Source: Roseateles depolymerans (lineage in GTDB: Bacteria; Pseudomonadota; Gammaproteobacteria; Burkholderiales; Burkholderiaceae_C). Taken from it: DNA of 64,000 bases. The DNA lies in contig QFOD01000003.1 of NCBI GenBank assembly GCA_003241055.1, forward strand, positions 1-64,000, read 5' to 3'. Positions 41,952 to 51,082 of this stretch are shown here, one piece after another; the stretch's first letter is position 1; each line of letters begins with the position of its first letter. The notes under the pieces were generated by a model. The model was given only the letters and a program-made list of their open reading frames with translations. It was not told the DNA's origin and searched no databases. Position numbers and translations under genes: made by a program.

Positions 41952-41978
41952 TCAAGCCCTGCGGCACCCGGCCGATAT
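41952..41978 (+). promoter_or_regulatory. Sigma-28 (FliA) promoter of motA
   Basis: TCAAGCCC-N11-GCCGATAT, 28 bases before the motA ATG. The TnAAG core and seven of eight -10 bases fit, with the exact spacer. It should drive motA-motB-cheY-cheZ. Confidence 0.85.
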
Positions 41979-42006
41979 GGCTTGAACACTTTCACTACAT
42001 CCACGC

Positions 42007-42864
42007 ATGTTTGTCATCATCGGCTGGCTCATCGCCCTGGGCTGCGTCTTCGGCGTGTTCATCGCCCACGGCGGGAATATCGGTGTGGTGCTGCATGCGC
42101 TGCCGTTCGAGCTGATCACCATCTTCGGGGCGGCCGGTGGCGCGTTTCTGGCCAACAACCAGATGAAGGTCGTGAAGTCCACGATGGGCGGCCTGGGTCA
42201 GTGCTTCAAGGGCAGCAAGTACAACAAGGCCCGCTACATGGACCTGCTGGCGCTGATGTATGACATCCTTCAGAAGGCCCGCAAGGAGGGCCTGATGTCT
42301 ATCGAAAAGGACGTCGAGGATCCGCACAGCAGCCCGCTGTTCCAGAAATACCCGACGGTGGGCAATGACCACCACGTCACCGAGTTCATCACCGACTACC
42401 TGCGCATGATGGTCTCGGGCAACCTGAACGCCCACGAGATCGAGGCGCTGATGGATGCCGAGATCGAGACCCATCACCAGGAGGCCCATGCCCCTGTGGC
42501 GGCGCTGACCCGACTGGCCGGTGGCCTGCCGGCCTTCGGTATCGTGGCCGCGGTGCTGGGCGTGGTGAACACCATGGGCTCGGTGGGCCAGCCCCCGGCG
42601 GTGCTGGGCGGCATGATCGGCTCCGCGCTGGTCGGCACCTTCCTGGGCATTCTGCTGGCTTACGGCTTCGTGGAGCCGCTGGCCGGCCTGCTGGAGCAGA
42701 AGGTGGAGGACTCCGGCAAGGAGATCATCTGCATCAAGATCACGCTGCTGGCCAGCATGCAGGGCTATGCGCCGCAGGTTGCCATCGAATTCGGCCGCAA
42801 GGTGCTGTTCTCGGGCGACCGCCCGGGGTTCACCGAGCTCGAAGGCCACGTGAAGAAGAAATGA
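42007..42864 (+). CDS. motA: Flagellar stator protein MotA
   Basis: This 285-residue inner-membrane proton-channel subunit generates torque. Four hydrophobic segments are visible (for example VIIGWLIALGCVFGVFIAHG and PAFGIVAAVLGVVNTMG). A large cytoplasmic loop contains the charged residues that contact FliG (YMDLLALMYDILQKARKEG). Length and C-terminal FVEPLAGLLEQKVE segment are normal. Only a weak ribosome site is seen. Confidence 0.98.
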   Translation: MFVIIGWLIALGCVFGVFIAHGGNIGVVLHALPFELITIFGAAGGAFLANNQMKVVKSTMGGLGQCFKGSKYNKARYMDLLALMYDILQKARKEGLMSIEKDVEDPHSSPLFQKYPTVGNDHHVTEFITDYLRMMVSGNLNAHEIEALMDAEIETHHQEAHAPVAALTRLAGGLPAFGIVAAVLGVVNTMGSVGQPPAVLGGMIGSALVGTFLGILLAYGFVEPLAGLLEQKVEDSGKEIICIKITLLASMQGYAPQVAIEFGRKVLFSGDRPGFTELEGHVKKK

Positions 42865-42887
42865 TGTCGAACGGCAAGGGGCGCTAA

Positions 42888-43844
42888 ATGGCGGGCGACG
42901 CAAAGAAGCTCCAGCCCATCATCATCAAGCGGGTGAAGAAGGGCGGCCATGGCGCCCATGGCGGCGCCTGGAAGATCGCCTATGCCGACTTCGTGACCGC
43001 GATGATGGCCTTCTTCCTGCTGATGTGGCTGCTCGGCTCCACGACCGAGGGCGACAAGAAGGGCATCCAGGATTACTTTCAGTCGCCCATGAAGGTGGCG
43101 ATGCTGGGTGGCAGTGGCGCCGGCGATGCCACCAGCATCATCCGCGGGGGCGGCAAGGACCTGACCCGCGATACGGGCCAGGTCAAGGATGGCGATGTCG
43201 AGACCAAGACGCCGCGCTACAACCTGCGCGCGCTGAAGGACGAGCAGCGCCGCGTCGAGCGTGCGCGGCTCGAGCAGCTGAAGTCCAAGCTGGACGAGAT
43301 CATCAAGGCCACGCCCAAGCTGGCGGCCATGGGCGGGCAGATCCGCCTGGACATGACCAAGGAAGGGCTGCGCATCCAGATCGTCGACGAGGACAAGCGC
43401 CCCATGTTCGACAGCGGCAGCGCCGTGGTGAAGCCCTATATGCGTGAGCTGCTGCGCGAGCTGGGTTCGGTGTTGACCGAGGTGCCCAACCGACTGACCG
43501 TGGAAGGGCATACCGACGCTCAGGCCTTCGCCGGCGGCGACCGCGGCTACAGCAACTGGGAGCTGTCGGCCGATCGGGCCAACGCGTCGCGGCGCGAGCT
43601 GGTGGCGGGCGGCCTGCCCGAGGAGCGCATGCTGCGGGTGCAGGGTCTGGCGGCCAGCAAGCTGCTCGACGCCAAGGATCCCAACAGCCCCCTGAACCGC
43701 CGGATCAGCATCATCGTGATGAATCGGGACGCGGAAGACGCGGTGCTGAAGAACCTCCCGCCGGATGACGACGCGGCCGACGCAACGCCAGCGGCGGAAG
43801 CCGGGAAAATGCCTCAAACTCCGATGCCAGCTGCCAGCGGCTAG
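42888..43844 (+). CDS. motB: Flagellar stator protein MotB
   Basis: This 318-residue protein is anchored by one transmembrane helix (WKIAYADFVTAMMAFFLLMW) carrying the proton-binding aspartate D34. A plug/linker region follows, then a periplasmic OmpA-like peptidoglycan-binding domain (VEGHTDAQAF, ELSADRANASRRELV). It is 23 bases after motA. The C-terminal tail is acidic and proline-rich. Confidence 0.98.
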   Translation: MAGDAKKLQPIIIKRVKKGGHGAHGGAWKIAYADFVTAMMAFFLLMWLLGSTTEGDKKGIQDYFQSPMKVAMLGGSGAGDATSIIRGGGKDLTRDTGQVKDGDVETKTPRYNLRALKDEQRRVERARLEQLKSKLDEIIKATPKLAAMGGQIRLDMTKEGLRIQIVDEDKRPMFDSGSAVVKPYMRELLRELGSVLTEVPNRLTVEGHTDAQAFAGGDRGYSNWELSADRANASRRELVAGGLPEERMLRVQGLAASKLLDAKDPNSPLNRRISIIVMNRDAEDAVLKNLPPDDDAADATPAAEAGKMPQTPMPAASG

Positions 43845-43891
43845 AACTAGACTGCTGGCTTGCACCATCCCGTCCCCCGAAGAGGATCGCC

Positions 43892-44284
43892 ATGAGCGCT
43901 GACATGAAATTCCTGGTTGTCGACGACTTCTCGACCATGCGCCGCATCGTGCGCGGGCTGCTGAAGGAGATCGGCTACAACAACTGCGAAGAAGCTGAGG
44001 ATGGCGTTGAGGCCCTGAACATGCTGAAGGGCGCCAAGTTCGATTTCGTCGTCAGCGACATCAACATGCCCAACATGACGGGCTTTGAGCTGCTGAAGGC
44101 CATCAAGGAAGACCCCAACCTCAAGCACCTGCCGGTGCTGATGGTGACCGCCGAGGCGCGCAAGGAAGACATCGTGCTCGCCGCTCAGTCGGGCGCGGCC
44201 GGCTACATCGTCAAGCCGTTCACCAAGGCCACGCTGGAAGAAAAGGTCCAGAAGATCATGCAGAAGCTGGCCGCTGCTGCCTGA
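43892..44284 (+). CDS. cheY: Chemotaxis response regulator CheY (motor-binding type)
   Basis: This 130-residue single receiver domain closely resembles classical CheY: FLVVDDFSTMRRIVRGLLKE, acceptor D56 in DFVVSDINMPNM, then LMVTAEA and GYIVKPFTKATLEEK. It should bind FliM when phosphorylated. It lies in the motA-motB-cheY-cheZ transcript next to its phosphatase. The start follows GAGGATCGCC. Confidence 0.97.
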   Translation: MSADMKFLVVDDFSTMRRIVRGLLKEIGYNNCEEAEDGVEALNMLKGAKFDFVVSDINMPNMTGFELLKAIKEDPNLKHLPVLMVTAEARKEDIVLAAQSGAAGYIVKPFTKATLEEKVQKIMQKLAAAA

Positions 44285-44297
44285 GCGGGAGACTGAC

Positions 44298-44933
44298 ATG
44301 TCCATCGAACAACTGGCCAAGCTCAGCGCAGGCACCGATCCGCTGGTCGTCTCCCCCGAGGTCTTCCAGCAACTGGGCAGCATCACCCGCGTGCTGCACG
44401 ACACCATGCAGCAGCTGGGCGTGATGCCCAAGCTGCAGGTGGCTACCGACGGTCTGCCGGATGCCCGCAGCCGTCTGAGCTACATCGCCAGCAAGACCGC
44501 TGCGGCGGCCGAGAAGGTGCTGAATTCCGTCGATCAGGCCAAGGCCGACCACGCGGCGATCAGCAAGGCGACGCACGACATGGCCGCGGCCATCGTGGCC
44601 GACCCGGTGCGGGCCGTTGCCAGCGGTGCGGTGCTGAACTTCGTGAAGGAGGTCGAGGACCGCACGTCGCGCATCGACGGCCACCTCACCGACATCATGC
44701 TGGCGCAGGACTTCCACGACCTCACCGGCCAGGTGGTGGCCAAGGTCGTCACGCTGGCCAATGATCTGGAAGACAGCCTGGTGAAGCTGCTGGTGCAGGT
44801 GGTGCCGCCGGAGCAGCGCGAGAAGGTCGATCCGAACATCCTGCAAGGTCCGGTCGTGAGTCCCCAGGGGCGCACCGACGTGGTCACCAACCAGGGCGAG
44901 GTCGACGATCTGTTGGCCAGCCTGGGCTTCTGA
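44298..44933 (+). CDS. cheZ: CheY-P phosphatase CheZ
   Basis: This 211-residue helical-hairpin protein speeds CheY dephosphorylation. The catalytic segment DIMLAQDFHDLTGQVVAKVV supplies D141 and Q145. The C-terminal DDLLASLGF is the CheY-docking peptide. It is 13 bases after cheY and followed by a strong terminator. Confidence 0.98.
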   Translation: MSIEQLAKLSAGTDPLVVSPEVFQQLGSITRVLHDTMQQLGVMPKLQVATDGLPDARSRLSYIASKTAAAAEKVLNSVDQAKADHAAISKATHDMAAAIVADPVRAVASGAVLNFVKEVEDRTSRIDGHLTDIMLAQDFHDLTGQVVAKVVTLANDLEDSLVKLLVQVVPPEQREKVDPNILQGPVVSPQGRTDVVTNQGEVDDLLASLGF

Positions 44934-44966
44934 TCCTCCGCAAGCTCGCCTCGACGGCGACTCCCG

Positions 44967-44999
44967 ACAGCCCGCTTCGGCGGGCTGTTTGCTTTATTT
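44967..44999 (+). terminator. Rho-independent terminator after cheZ
   Basis: ACAGCCCGC pairs with GCGGGCTGT around a TTCG tetraloop, followed by TTGCTTTATTT. Confidence 0.9.
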
Positions 45000-45032
45000 C
45001 TGGCAGCCGTGCGGTGGCGGCTCTCTGTTCGG

Positions 45033-45773
45033 TCAGGGCAGCTGAAGCTCTGGCTGCAGCGAGCGTATGGCCGCGTTGATGCGCTCGAGCGTCGGGCGCG
45101 GCAGCTTGCGGCTGCAGGCGAAGTAGCGTTGCTCGCCGGCTGGCATGTCGGCGAATTCGATGCGTTCCAGCGCCGTGCCGGCGAATTGCGGGTCCTGGCG
45201 CAGCCAGCCGTAGTCGGCATCGTCGATCAGCATGTAGTCCACCCGCTGGGCCGCCACCATGCGGGCCAGCTGCAGCGGGGTGCGCTGGGCATGGCCGGCC
45301 GGATTGGCGGCCTGGGCGAGGGCGCGGTCCAGCTCCGGGCCGTAGGACACGCCATCGAGCATGCCGACCGTGAGCTCCGCATCGGCGAACAGGGCCTTGA
45401 GACTGGGCTTTGCGCGGATGCGGGCGGCCGCGTTGGTGTGTGCGAGCACCACATGGGGCCGGTCCCGGTAGATGGGCAGCGAGTAGCGTGAATAGGCGGC
45501 GCGCTCCGGCAGCTTGTAGAGCCCGACGGTGCACATCAGCCGATCACTGTTCTTCAGATTGAGCAGGGTGCGTCGGATCGGCACCTCGGCGAAGCGGGCG
45601 TCCAGGCCGGCCCGGCGCAGGACCAGCGTGGCGCGATCGATCAGCAGGCCGGCCGGGCGGCCGTCCTGCGTATAGCTGTACGGCGGCTTGTCCCGGTACT
45701 CGATGAGCAGGGGCTCGGCGACGGCGGGCGACAGCCCGGCGAGCAGACTGACGGTGACGAGCAGGGCGCGCAT
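45033..45773 (-). CDS. Periplasmic solute-binding-like protein (SBP_bac_3 type)
   Basis: This 246-residue protein has a signal peptide (MRALLVTVSLLAGLSPAVAE). The remainder looks like a type II periplasmic binding fold: YRDKPPYSYTQDGRPAGLLI at the N-terminus, GMLDGVSYGPELDRAL and VDYMLIDDADYGWL later. No transporter permease or ATPase is adjacent, so it may serve signalling rather than uptake. It is divergent from flhB. A second distant protein of the same kind lies at 54.0 kb. Confidence 0.82.
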   Translation of the reverse strand: MRALLVTVSLLAGLSPAVAEPLLIEYRDKPPYSYTQDGRPAGLLIDRATLVLRRAGLDARFAEVPIRRTLLNLKNSDRLMCTVGLYKLPERAAYSRYSLPIYRDRPHVVLAHTNAAARIRAKPSLKALFADAELTVGMLDGVSYGPELDRALAQAANPAGHAQRTPLQLARMVAAQRVDYMLIDDADYGWLRQDPQFAGTALERIEFADMPAGEQRYFACSRKLPRPTLERINAAIRSLQPELQLP

Positions 45774-45964
45774 AAAGGACGTACTTCGCCCTGCAGCTTA
45801 GCAGCGGGGGCCTTTTGCCTGGGGTTGCCCAGGCGTCGCTCCGTGCAATTGAACCGTTCGCTCCGATTGTTTTGGTGCGTTGCAGCATCGGGAGCGCTCG
45901 GTGGGCCATGAGGGCGGCTCCCGCCTGGCGCCGATAAGCGGGGCACTCCCGGTGCTTTTCTCGC

Positions 45965-45991
45965 TCAAGTTCGTGGGGGTCGCCCCGAACA
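45965..45991 (+). promoter_or_regulatory. Weak sigma-28-like sequence before flhB
   Basis: TCAAGTTC-N11-CCCGAACA, 34 bases before the flhB ATG. The -35 box is good but only five of eight -10 bases fit. Confidence 0.25.
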
Positions 45992-46025
45992 ATGTCGGCC
46001 AGGGCGGCAATGGCGCCCCGACACC

Positions 46026-47198
46026 ATGGCTGACCAAGACGCACAGGACCGCAACCTACCCGCATCGGCGAAAAAGATCGAAAGATCCCGCGCCGAGGGC
46101 CAGCTGCCGCGTTCACGCGACCTGCCGCATTTCGTGATGATGGTGGCCGGTGGCGCCGTGCTGGCGGCTGGCGGCGGGCAGATCGTCGACCGGCTGCAGG
46201 CCATGCTGACCCGCGGACTGCATTTCGATGCTCAGCTGCTCGCGCAGCGTGGTTTCATGGGCGAGCGGCTGCTGGAGATGACGCTGGCTTTCGCCGCCGT
46301 CATGGGGCCGATCGCTGCCGTGTTGATGCTGGCGGGCATTGCGGCCCACCTGGCCGGCGGCGGCTGGAACTGGACGCTGAAGCCGCTGACGCCGCGCTTC
46401 TCCCACATGAACCCCATCGAAGGCCTGGGCCGTCTGTTCACCGGCCAGGGCTTCGGCACGGCGCTCAAGGCCGTGCTGCTGGCGCTGGTGCTGGGCACGG
46501 TAGGGGCCCTGGTGCTGAAGGACAGGTTGGCCGCCTACGTCAGCATCATGTCGGTGCCGCTGCCCTCGGCCCTGGCCTATGCTGGCCAGCAGCTGCTGGG
46601 CGGCCTCGCGCTGGTGGTGCTGGCGCTGGCGCTGTTTGCCGCCGTCGACGTGCCGTTGCAGCGCCAGCTCTGGCTACGCCGCCTGCGCATGAGCCGCGAG
46701 GAGGCCAAGCAGGAGCTGAAGGAAGTCGAAGGCAACCTCGAGATCAAGGCCAAGCTGCGCGCCCGCATGCGCGAGATGGCCAAGCGTCGCATGCTGGCTG
46801 CCGTGCCGCAGGCCGATCTGGTGGTGATGAACCCGACCCACTATGCCGTGGCGCTGAAGTACGACGAGACCAAGATGAGCGCGCCGCGGGTGGTGGCCAA
46901 GGGGGCCGACCTGCTGGCCCTGCGCATCCGCGACCTGGCCAAGGATTCCAAGGTGCCCGTGCTGCAACAGCCGGTGCTGGCCCGCGCGCTGTACGCGCAC
47001 GCCAAGCTGGACCACGAGATCCCGGCCGCGCTGTTCGGCGCCGTGGCCCAGGTGCTGGCCTACGTGTACCAGCTGCGCGCGGCGCTGGCGGCGCGGGGCT
47101 CGCTGCCGCCCGAACCGCAGCCGGCCGTTCCGCCTGAGCTGGACCCGCACAACCAGCCGGGCTGGGCGCCCGAGCCTGACGAGGATGACGCCGAATGA
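46026..47198 (+). CDS. flhB: Flagellar export switch protein FlhB
   Basis: This 390-residue protein has four transmembrane helices and a cytoplasmic domain that switches export from hook to filament subunits. The autocleavage site NPTH is at residues 269-272 (VVMNPTHYAVALKYD). The N-terminal KKIERSRAEGQLPRSRDL is conserved. The C-terminal tail is proline-rich and acidic. It overlaps flhA by 4 bases. Confidence 0.98.
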   Translation: MADQDAQDRNLPASAKKIERSRAEGQLPRSRDLPHFVMMVAGGAVLAAGGGQIVDRLQAMLTRGLHFDAQLLAQRGFMGERLLEMTLAFAAVMGPIAAVLMLAGIAAHLAGGGWNWTLKPLTPRFSHMNPIEGLGRLFTGQGFGTALKAVLLALVLGTVGALVLKDRLAAYVSIMSVPLPSALAYAGQQLLGGLALVVLALALFAAVDVPLQRQLWLRRLRMSREEAKQELKEVEGNLEIKAKLRARMREMAKRRMLAAVPQADLVVMNPTHYAVALKYDETKMSAPRVVAKGADLLALRIRDLAKDSKVPVLQQPVLARALYAHAKLDHEIPAALFGAVAQVLAYVYQLRAALAARGSLPPEPQPAVPPELDPHNQPGWAPEPDEDDAE

Positions 47199-49285
47199 AT
47201 GAAGTGATCCAGCGACTGCAGAGCCTGCTGGGGCCGCGCGCCGGTGTCATCGCTGCGCTCGGCGCGCCCACGGCGGTGCTGCTGGTGCTGTCCATGATGG
47301 TGCTGCCGCTGCCGCCCTTCGTGCTGGACCTGCTGTTCACCTTCAACATCGCGATGGCGGTGATGGTGATGATGGTGGCCGCCCACATGGTGCGGCCGCT
47401 GGACTTTGCGGCCTTCCCGACCGTGCTGCTGCTGACCACGCTGATGCGGCTGTCGCTGAACGTGGCCTCCACCCGTGTCGTGCTGCTGGAAGGGCACACC
47501 GGCACCGGCGCGGCTGGCAAGGTGATCGAGGCCTTCGGGCACTTCCTGATTGGCGGCAACTTCGCGGTCGGCCTGATCGTGTTCGCGATCCTCGTCGTCA
47601 TCAACTTCATCGTGGTGACCAAGGGTGCGGAGCGCATTGCCGAGGTCGGCGCACGCTTCACGCTGGATGCGATGCCCGGCAAGCAGATGGCGGTGGATGC
47701 CGACCTGAACGCCGGCCTGATCAACGAGGCCGAGGCCAAGCGCCGCCGCGCCGAGCTGGGCGACGAGGCCGACTTCTTCGGCTCCATGGACGGTGCCAGC
47801 AAGTTCGTGCGCGGCGACGCCGTGGCCGGCATGCTGATCCTGGCGATCAACATCGTCGGCGGCTTCATCATCGGCGTGGCCCAGCACGGCCTGTCGGCCG
47901 GCCAGGCCGCCGACAGCTACATCCTTCTCGCCGTGGGCGATGCGCTGGTGGCCCAGGTGCCGGCGCTGCTGATCTCGGTGGCCGCGGCCATGGTGGTGTC
48001 GCGCGTGGGTTCCGACAAGGACATCGGCGCGCAGATCGGCGGCCAGGTGTTCGGCTCGGCCAAGTCGCTGGCGATCACGGCCGGCGTGATCGGTGCGCTG
48101 GGCCTGATTCCCGGCATGCCGCATGTCGTGTTCCTGCTGATCGCCTCCGCCATGGCCTATCTGGCCTGGTGGCTGCGCCGGCGCGAGCAGCGCGCCGAGG
48201 CGGCCCAGCTGGTCAAGCCGACCGCCCCGGTGGCCGAACCCAATACCGAAGCCACCTGGGACGACCTGGTGCCGGTGGACACGCTGGGCCTGGAGGTGGG
48301 CTACCGGCTGATTGCGCTGGTGGACAAGACCCGCGAGGGCGACCTGCTGTCCCGCATCAAGGGCGTGCGTCGCAAGTTCGCGCAGGAGGTCGGCTTCCTG
48401 CCGCCGTCGGTGCACATCCGCGACAACCTGGACCTGCGCCCCAGCCAGTACCGCATCACGTTGCGGGGCGCGGTTGTGGGCGAGGCCGAGGCCTACCCCG
48501 GCATGTGGCTGGCGATCAACCCCGGGCACGCGACCCAGAAGCTGATCGGCACCGCCACCACCGACCCCGCCTTCGGCCTGCCGGCGGTGTGGATAGAAGA
48601 ACGGCAGCGGGAGATGGCCCAAATGAGCGGCTTTACGGTGGTTGATTGCTCGACTGTCGTGGCCACCCACCTCTCACACTTGATGCAAGTGCACGCGGCC
48701 AAGTTGTTGGGCCGCGTGGAAACGCAGGCTCTGGTGGACCACCTCACCAAGCAGGCGCCCCAACTGATCGAAGACGTGATTCCCAAGATGGTCAGCATCG
48801 CCACCCTGCAACGCGTGCTCCAGCTGCTGCTGGAGGAGGGCGTGCACATCCGCGACATGCGCTCCATCGTCGAATCCGTCGCCGAGAACGCCGCGAGCGT
48901 GACCGACCCGGCCGAGCTGGCCCGCCGCATCCGCATCCACATCGCGCCGGCCATCGTGCAGCAGATCTATGGCTCGGTGAAGGAACTGGACGTGATCGCG
49001 CTGGAGCCCGAGCTGGAGCGCCTGGTCACGCAGGCCCTGAACTCGCCGCATGGCGCCGCACTGGACCCCGGTGTGGCCGACACGCTGGCCCGCAGTGCTG
49101 CCGAGAACGCGCAGAAGCAGGAAGACCGCGGCGTGCCCGCCGCGCTGCTGGTGCCCGACATGATCCGCGCACCCATGGCCCGCCTGCTCAAGCGCGCCGC
49201 GCCGCGCCTGAAGGTGCTGGGGCACAGCGAGATTCCGGAGACCCACACCATCCGCATCGGCTCCATCATCGGAGGCGCTGCATGA
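47195..49285 (+). CDS. flhA: Flagellar export gate protein FlhA
   Basis: This 696-residue protein forms the nonameric ring of the export gate. Its eight hydrophobic segments lie in the first 330 residues. The family signature TLMRLSLNVASTRVVLLEGH is near residue 86, and the charged loop LDAMPGKQMAVDADLNAGLI near 160. The cytoplasmic FlhA-C domain binds chaperone-substrate complexes. The stop overlaps a 34-codon ORF in the ATGA pattern. Confidence 0.98.
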   Translation: MNEVIQRLQSLLGPRAGVIAALGAPTAVLLVLSMMVLPLPPFVLDLLFTFNIAMAVMVMMVAAHMVRPLDFAAFPTVLLLTTLMRLSLNVASTRVVLLEGHTGTGAAGKVIEAFGHFLIGGNFAVGLIVFAILVVINFIVVTKGAERIAEVGARFTLDAMPGKQMAVDADLNAGLINEAEAKRRRAELGDEADFFGSMDGASKFVRGDAVAGMLILAINIVGGFIIGVAQHGLSAGQAADSYILLAVGDALVAQVPALLISVAAAMVVSRVGSDKDIGAQIGGQVFGSAKSLAITAGVIGALGLIPGMPHVVFLLIASAMAYLAWWLRRREQRAEAAQLVKPTAPVAEPNTEATWDDLVPVDTLGLEVGYRLIALVDKTREGDLLSRIKGVRRKFAQEVGFLPPSVHIRDNLDLRPSQYRITLRGAVVGEAEAYPGMWLAINPGHATQKLIGTATTDPAFGLPAVWIEERQREMAQMSGFTVVDCSTVVATHLSHLMQVHAAKLLGRVETQALVDHLTKQAPQLIEDVIPKMVSIATLQRVLQLLLEEGVHIRDMRSIVESVAENAASVTDPAELARRIRIHIAPAIVQQIYGSVKELDVIALEPELERLVTQALNSPHGAALDPGVADTLARSAAENAQKQEDRGVPAALLVPDMIRAPMARLLKRAAPRLKVLGHSEIPETHTIRIGSIIGGAA

Positions 49286-49386
49286 CCCTCACGTACGCCA
49301 TCGTGAGCCCTCGGGGCGACCTGGCCTCCTTGCTGGAGGCGCCGGTGTCGGCTGTCCCTGAGTCGGTTCGACAGGAGGTTTCATGA
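49282..49386 (+). CDS. 34-residue small ORF between flhA and flhF
   Basis: This ORF begins with ATG inside the flhA stop (ATGA) and ends with TGA inside the flhF start (ATGA). GGAGG lies 6 bases before its start, and flhF has its own AGGAGG within the end of this ORF. The peptide has no signal or membrane segment and no family I recognise (it begins MTLTYAIVSPRGDLASLL). It may be a real small protein, or mainly a means to carry ribosomes from flhA to flhF. Coding is supported by position, not by similarity. Confidence 0.5.
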   Translation: MTLTYAIVSPRGDLASLLEAPVSAVPESVRQEVS

Positions 49387-51077
49387 ACGTTCGCAAGTTC
49401 ACCGCCCGCACCTCGCGCGAAGCGCTGGCGCTGGTCAAGCATGCCTTCGGTCCGGATGCGATCGTGCTGTCCAACAAACCCTGCGCCGAAGGCGTGGAGG
49501 TGCTGGCGATGGCGCCCGAGGGCATGGGCCATATCGAGAAGCTGGCCGCGGCGGCCCCCCGCACCGTGGCCCGCCCGGCCGCGCCCGAGGTGGCCGCGGC
49601 CCTGCCGCCCAGCTCGCGGGGCAGCTTTGCCGAGCGCAGCCGCCTGGAGCCCAGCTTCGGCGCGGACGTGGGCGGCGATGTGCAGCAGCTCGCGATGAGC
49701 ACGCTGGGCTTCCAGGACTATGTGCGCGAGCGGGTGCTGCGCCGTCGCCAGGCCGAGCTCGCCGGGCAGGCCGATCCGGCGCCCAGCATGCCCGCGCCGG
49801 CCGTGGCCGCGCCGCGGCACGCGGCTCGCCCGCCGGTGGCGTCGCTGGAAGAAGTGCGCGAGCAGCGCGAGCGACGCGCCGCCGAGGCCATCGCCGCGCT
49901 GGCGCCGCGCCGTGCCGCCGCCGCGCCGGTGGAAGCGGCCGCTCCGCAGCCTGCGCCGCGTCGTGCGCCGCCGGTTCTGCGCGACGAGATCCGCCTGCCC
50001 GACGCCCAGTCGTCGCGTCGTCCGGTGCCGGTGCTCAGCGAGCTCGCCGATGCCGGCGCCCGTGGGCTGCCGGAGGCCCCGCAGGCCACGCAGGCAACCC
50101 ACCGCGAGCAGGTCGAGATGATGAACGAGCTGCGCCAGGTGCGTGGCCTCATCGAGGAGCGCTTCTCCTCGCTGGCCTTCATGGAAAAGCTGCAGCGCCA
50201 GCCGGTGCAGGCGCGCCTGACCCAGCGCCTGCTGGAGCTGGGTTTCAGCCCGGCGCTGGTGCGCAAGATGTCCGAGGTCTGCCCGTCGGACTTCAAGCCG
50301 GGCAATGCGCAGGAGCCGGCCGACGAGCTGGCCTGGGCGGCGATGGTGCTGTCGCGCAACGTGCAGGCCGATGAATCCGCGCCGGCCATCGAGGACCGTG
50401 GCGGCGTGTTCGCGCTGATCGGCTCCACCGGCGTCGGCAAGACCACCACCACCGCCAAGCTGGCCGCCCATTTCGCCACCAAGCATGGTGCCAACCAGCT
50501 CGGCCTGATCACGCTGGACGCCTACCGCGTCGGTGCCCACGAGCAGCTGCGCGCCTATGGCCGCATCCTGGGCGTGCCGGTGCACACCGCGCATGACCGC
50601 GCCTCGCTGGACGACCTGCTGGACCTGCTGTCCAGCAAGAAGCTGGTGCTGATCGACACCGCCGGCATGGCGCAGCGCGACAGCCGCACGCAGGAGCTGC
50701 TGCAGATGCTGGCCCATCCCAGCATCAAGAAGCTGCTGGTCATCAATTCCGCCCAGCAGGGCGAGACCATCGAGGACGTGGTCAACGCCTGGAAGGGAGC
50801 GGCCTGCGAAGGTGTGGTGCTCAGCAAGATCGACGAGGCCGTCAAGCTGGCGCCGGCGCTCGACACGCTGATCCGTCACCGCCTCAAGGTGCTGGGCGTG
50901 GCCAACGGCCAGCGCGTGCCGGAGGACTGGCACCGGCTGTCGGCCAGCGCGCTGGTGCAGCGCGCGCTGAAGAGCCCCGCCGTCGGCGCCTGGCGCATGG
51001 ACAGCGCCGATGTGAACCTGATCTTCGCCGGCACGCCGCTGAGCGAAGCCGATCTGCCCGCCGCTGCGCTGCACTGA
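49383..51077 (+). CDS. flhF: Flagellar placement GTPase FlhF
   Basis: This is a 564-residue SRP-type GTPase that places the flagellum at the pole. The N-terminal B domain and a long Ala/Pro/Arg-rich linker (about 55-240) lead to the N and G domains. The P-loop GSTGVGKT is at 347-354, followed by LITLDAYRVGAHEQLRAY and the DTAGM loop. AGGAGG is 6 bases before the ATG. It is longer than many FlhF proteins because of the linker. It is followed 5 bases later by the FlhG-like gene. Confidence 0.96.
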   Translation: MNVRKFTARTSREALALVKHAFGPDAIVLSNKPCAEGVEVLAMAPEGMGHIEKLAAAAPRTVARPAAPEVAAALPPSSRGSFAERSRLEPSFGADVGGDVQQLAMSTLGFQDYVRERVLRRRQAELAGQADPAPSMPAPAVAAPRHAARPPVASLEEVREQRERRAAEAIAALAPRRAAAAPVEAAAPQPAPRRAPPVLRDEIRLPDAQSSRRPVPVLSELADAGARGLPEAPQATQATHREQVEMMNELRQVRGLIEERFSSLAFMEKLQRQPVQARLTQRLLELGFSPALVRKMSEVCPSDFKPGNAQEPADELAWAAMVLSRNVQADESAPAIEDRGGVFALIGSTGVGKTTTTAKLAAHFATKHGANQLGLITLDAYRVGAHEQLRAYGRILGVPVHTAHDRASLDDLLDLLSSKKLVLIDTAGMAQRDSRTQELLQMLAHPSIKKLLVINSAQQGETIEDVVNAWKGAACEGVVLSKIDEAVKLAPALDTLIRHRLKVLGVANGQRVPEDWHRLSASALVQRALKSPAVGAWRMDSADVNLIFAGTPLSEADLPAAALH

Positions 51078-51082
51078 CGCCC

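Noticed and set aside
45930..45937. Perfect GCCGATAA upstream of flhB
   Set aside because: The -35 position 11 bases upstream reads AGGGCGGC, with no TnAAG core, so it does not qualify as a sigma-28 promoter.
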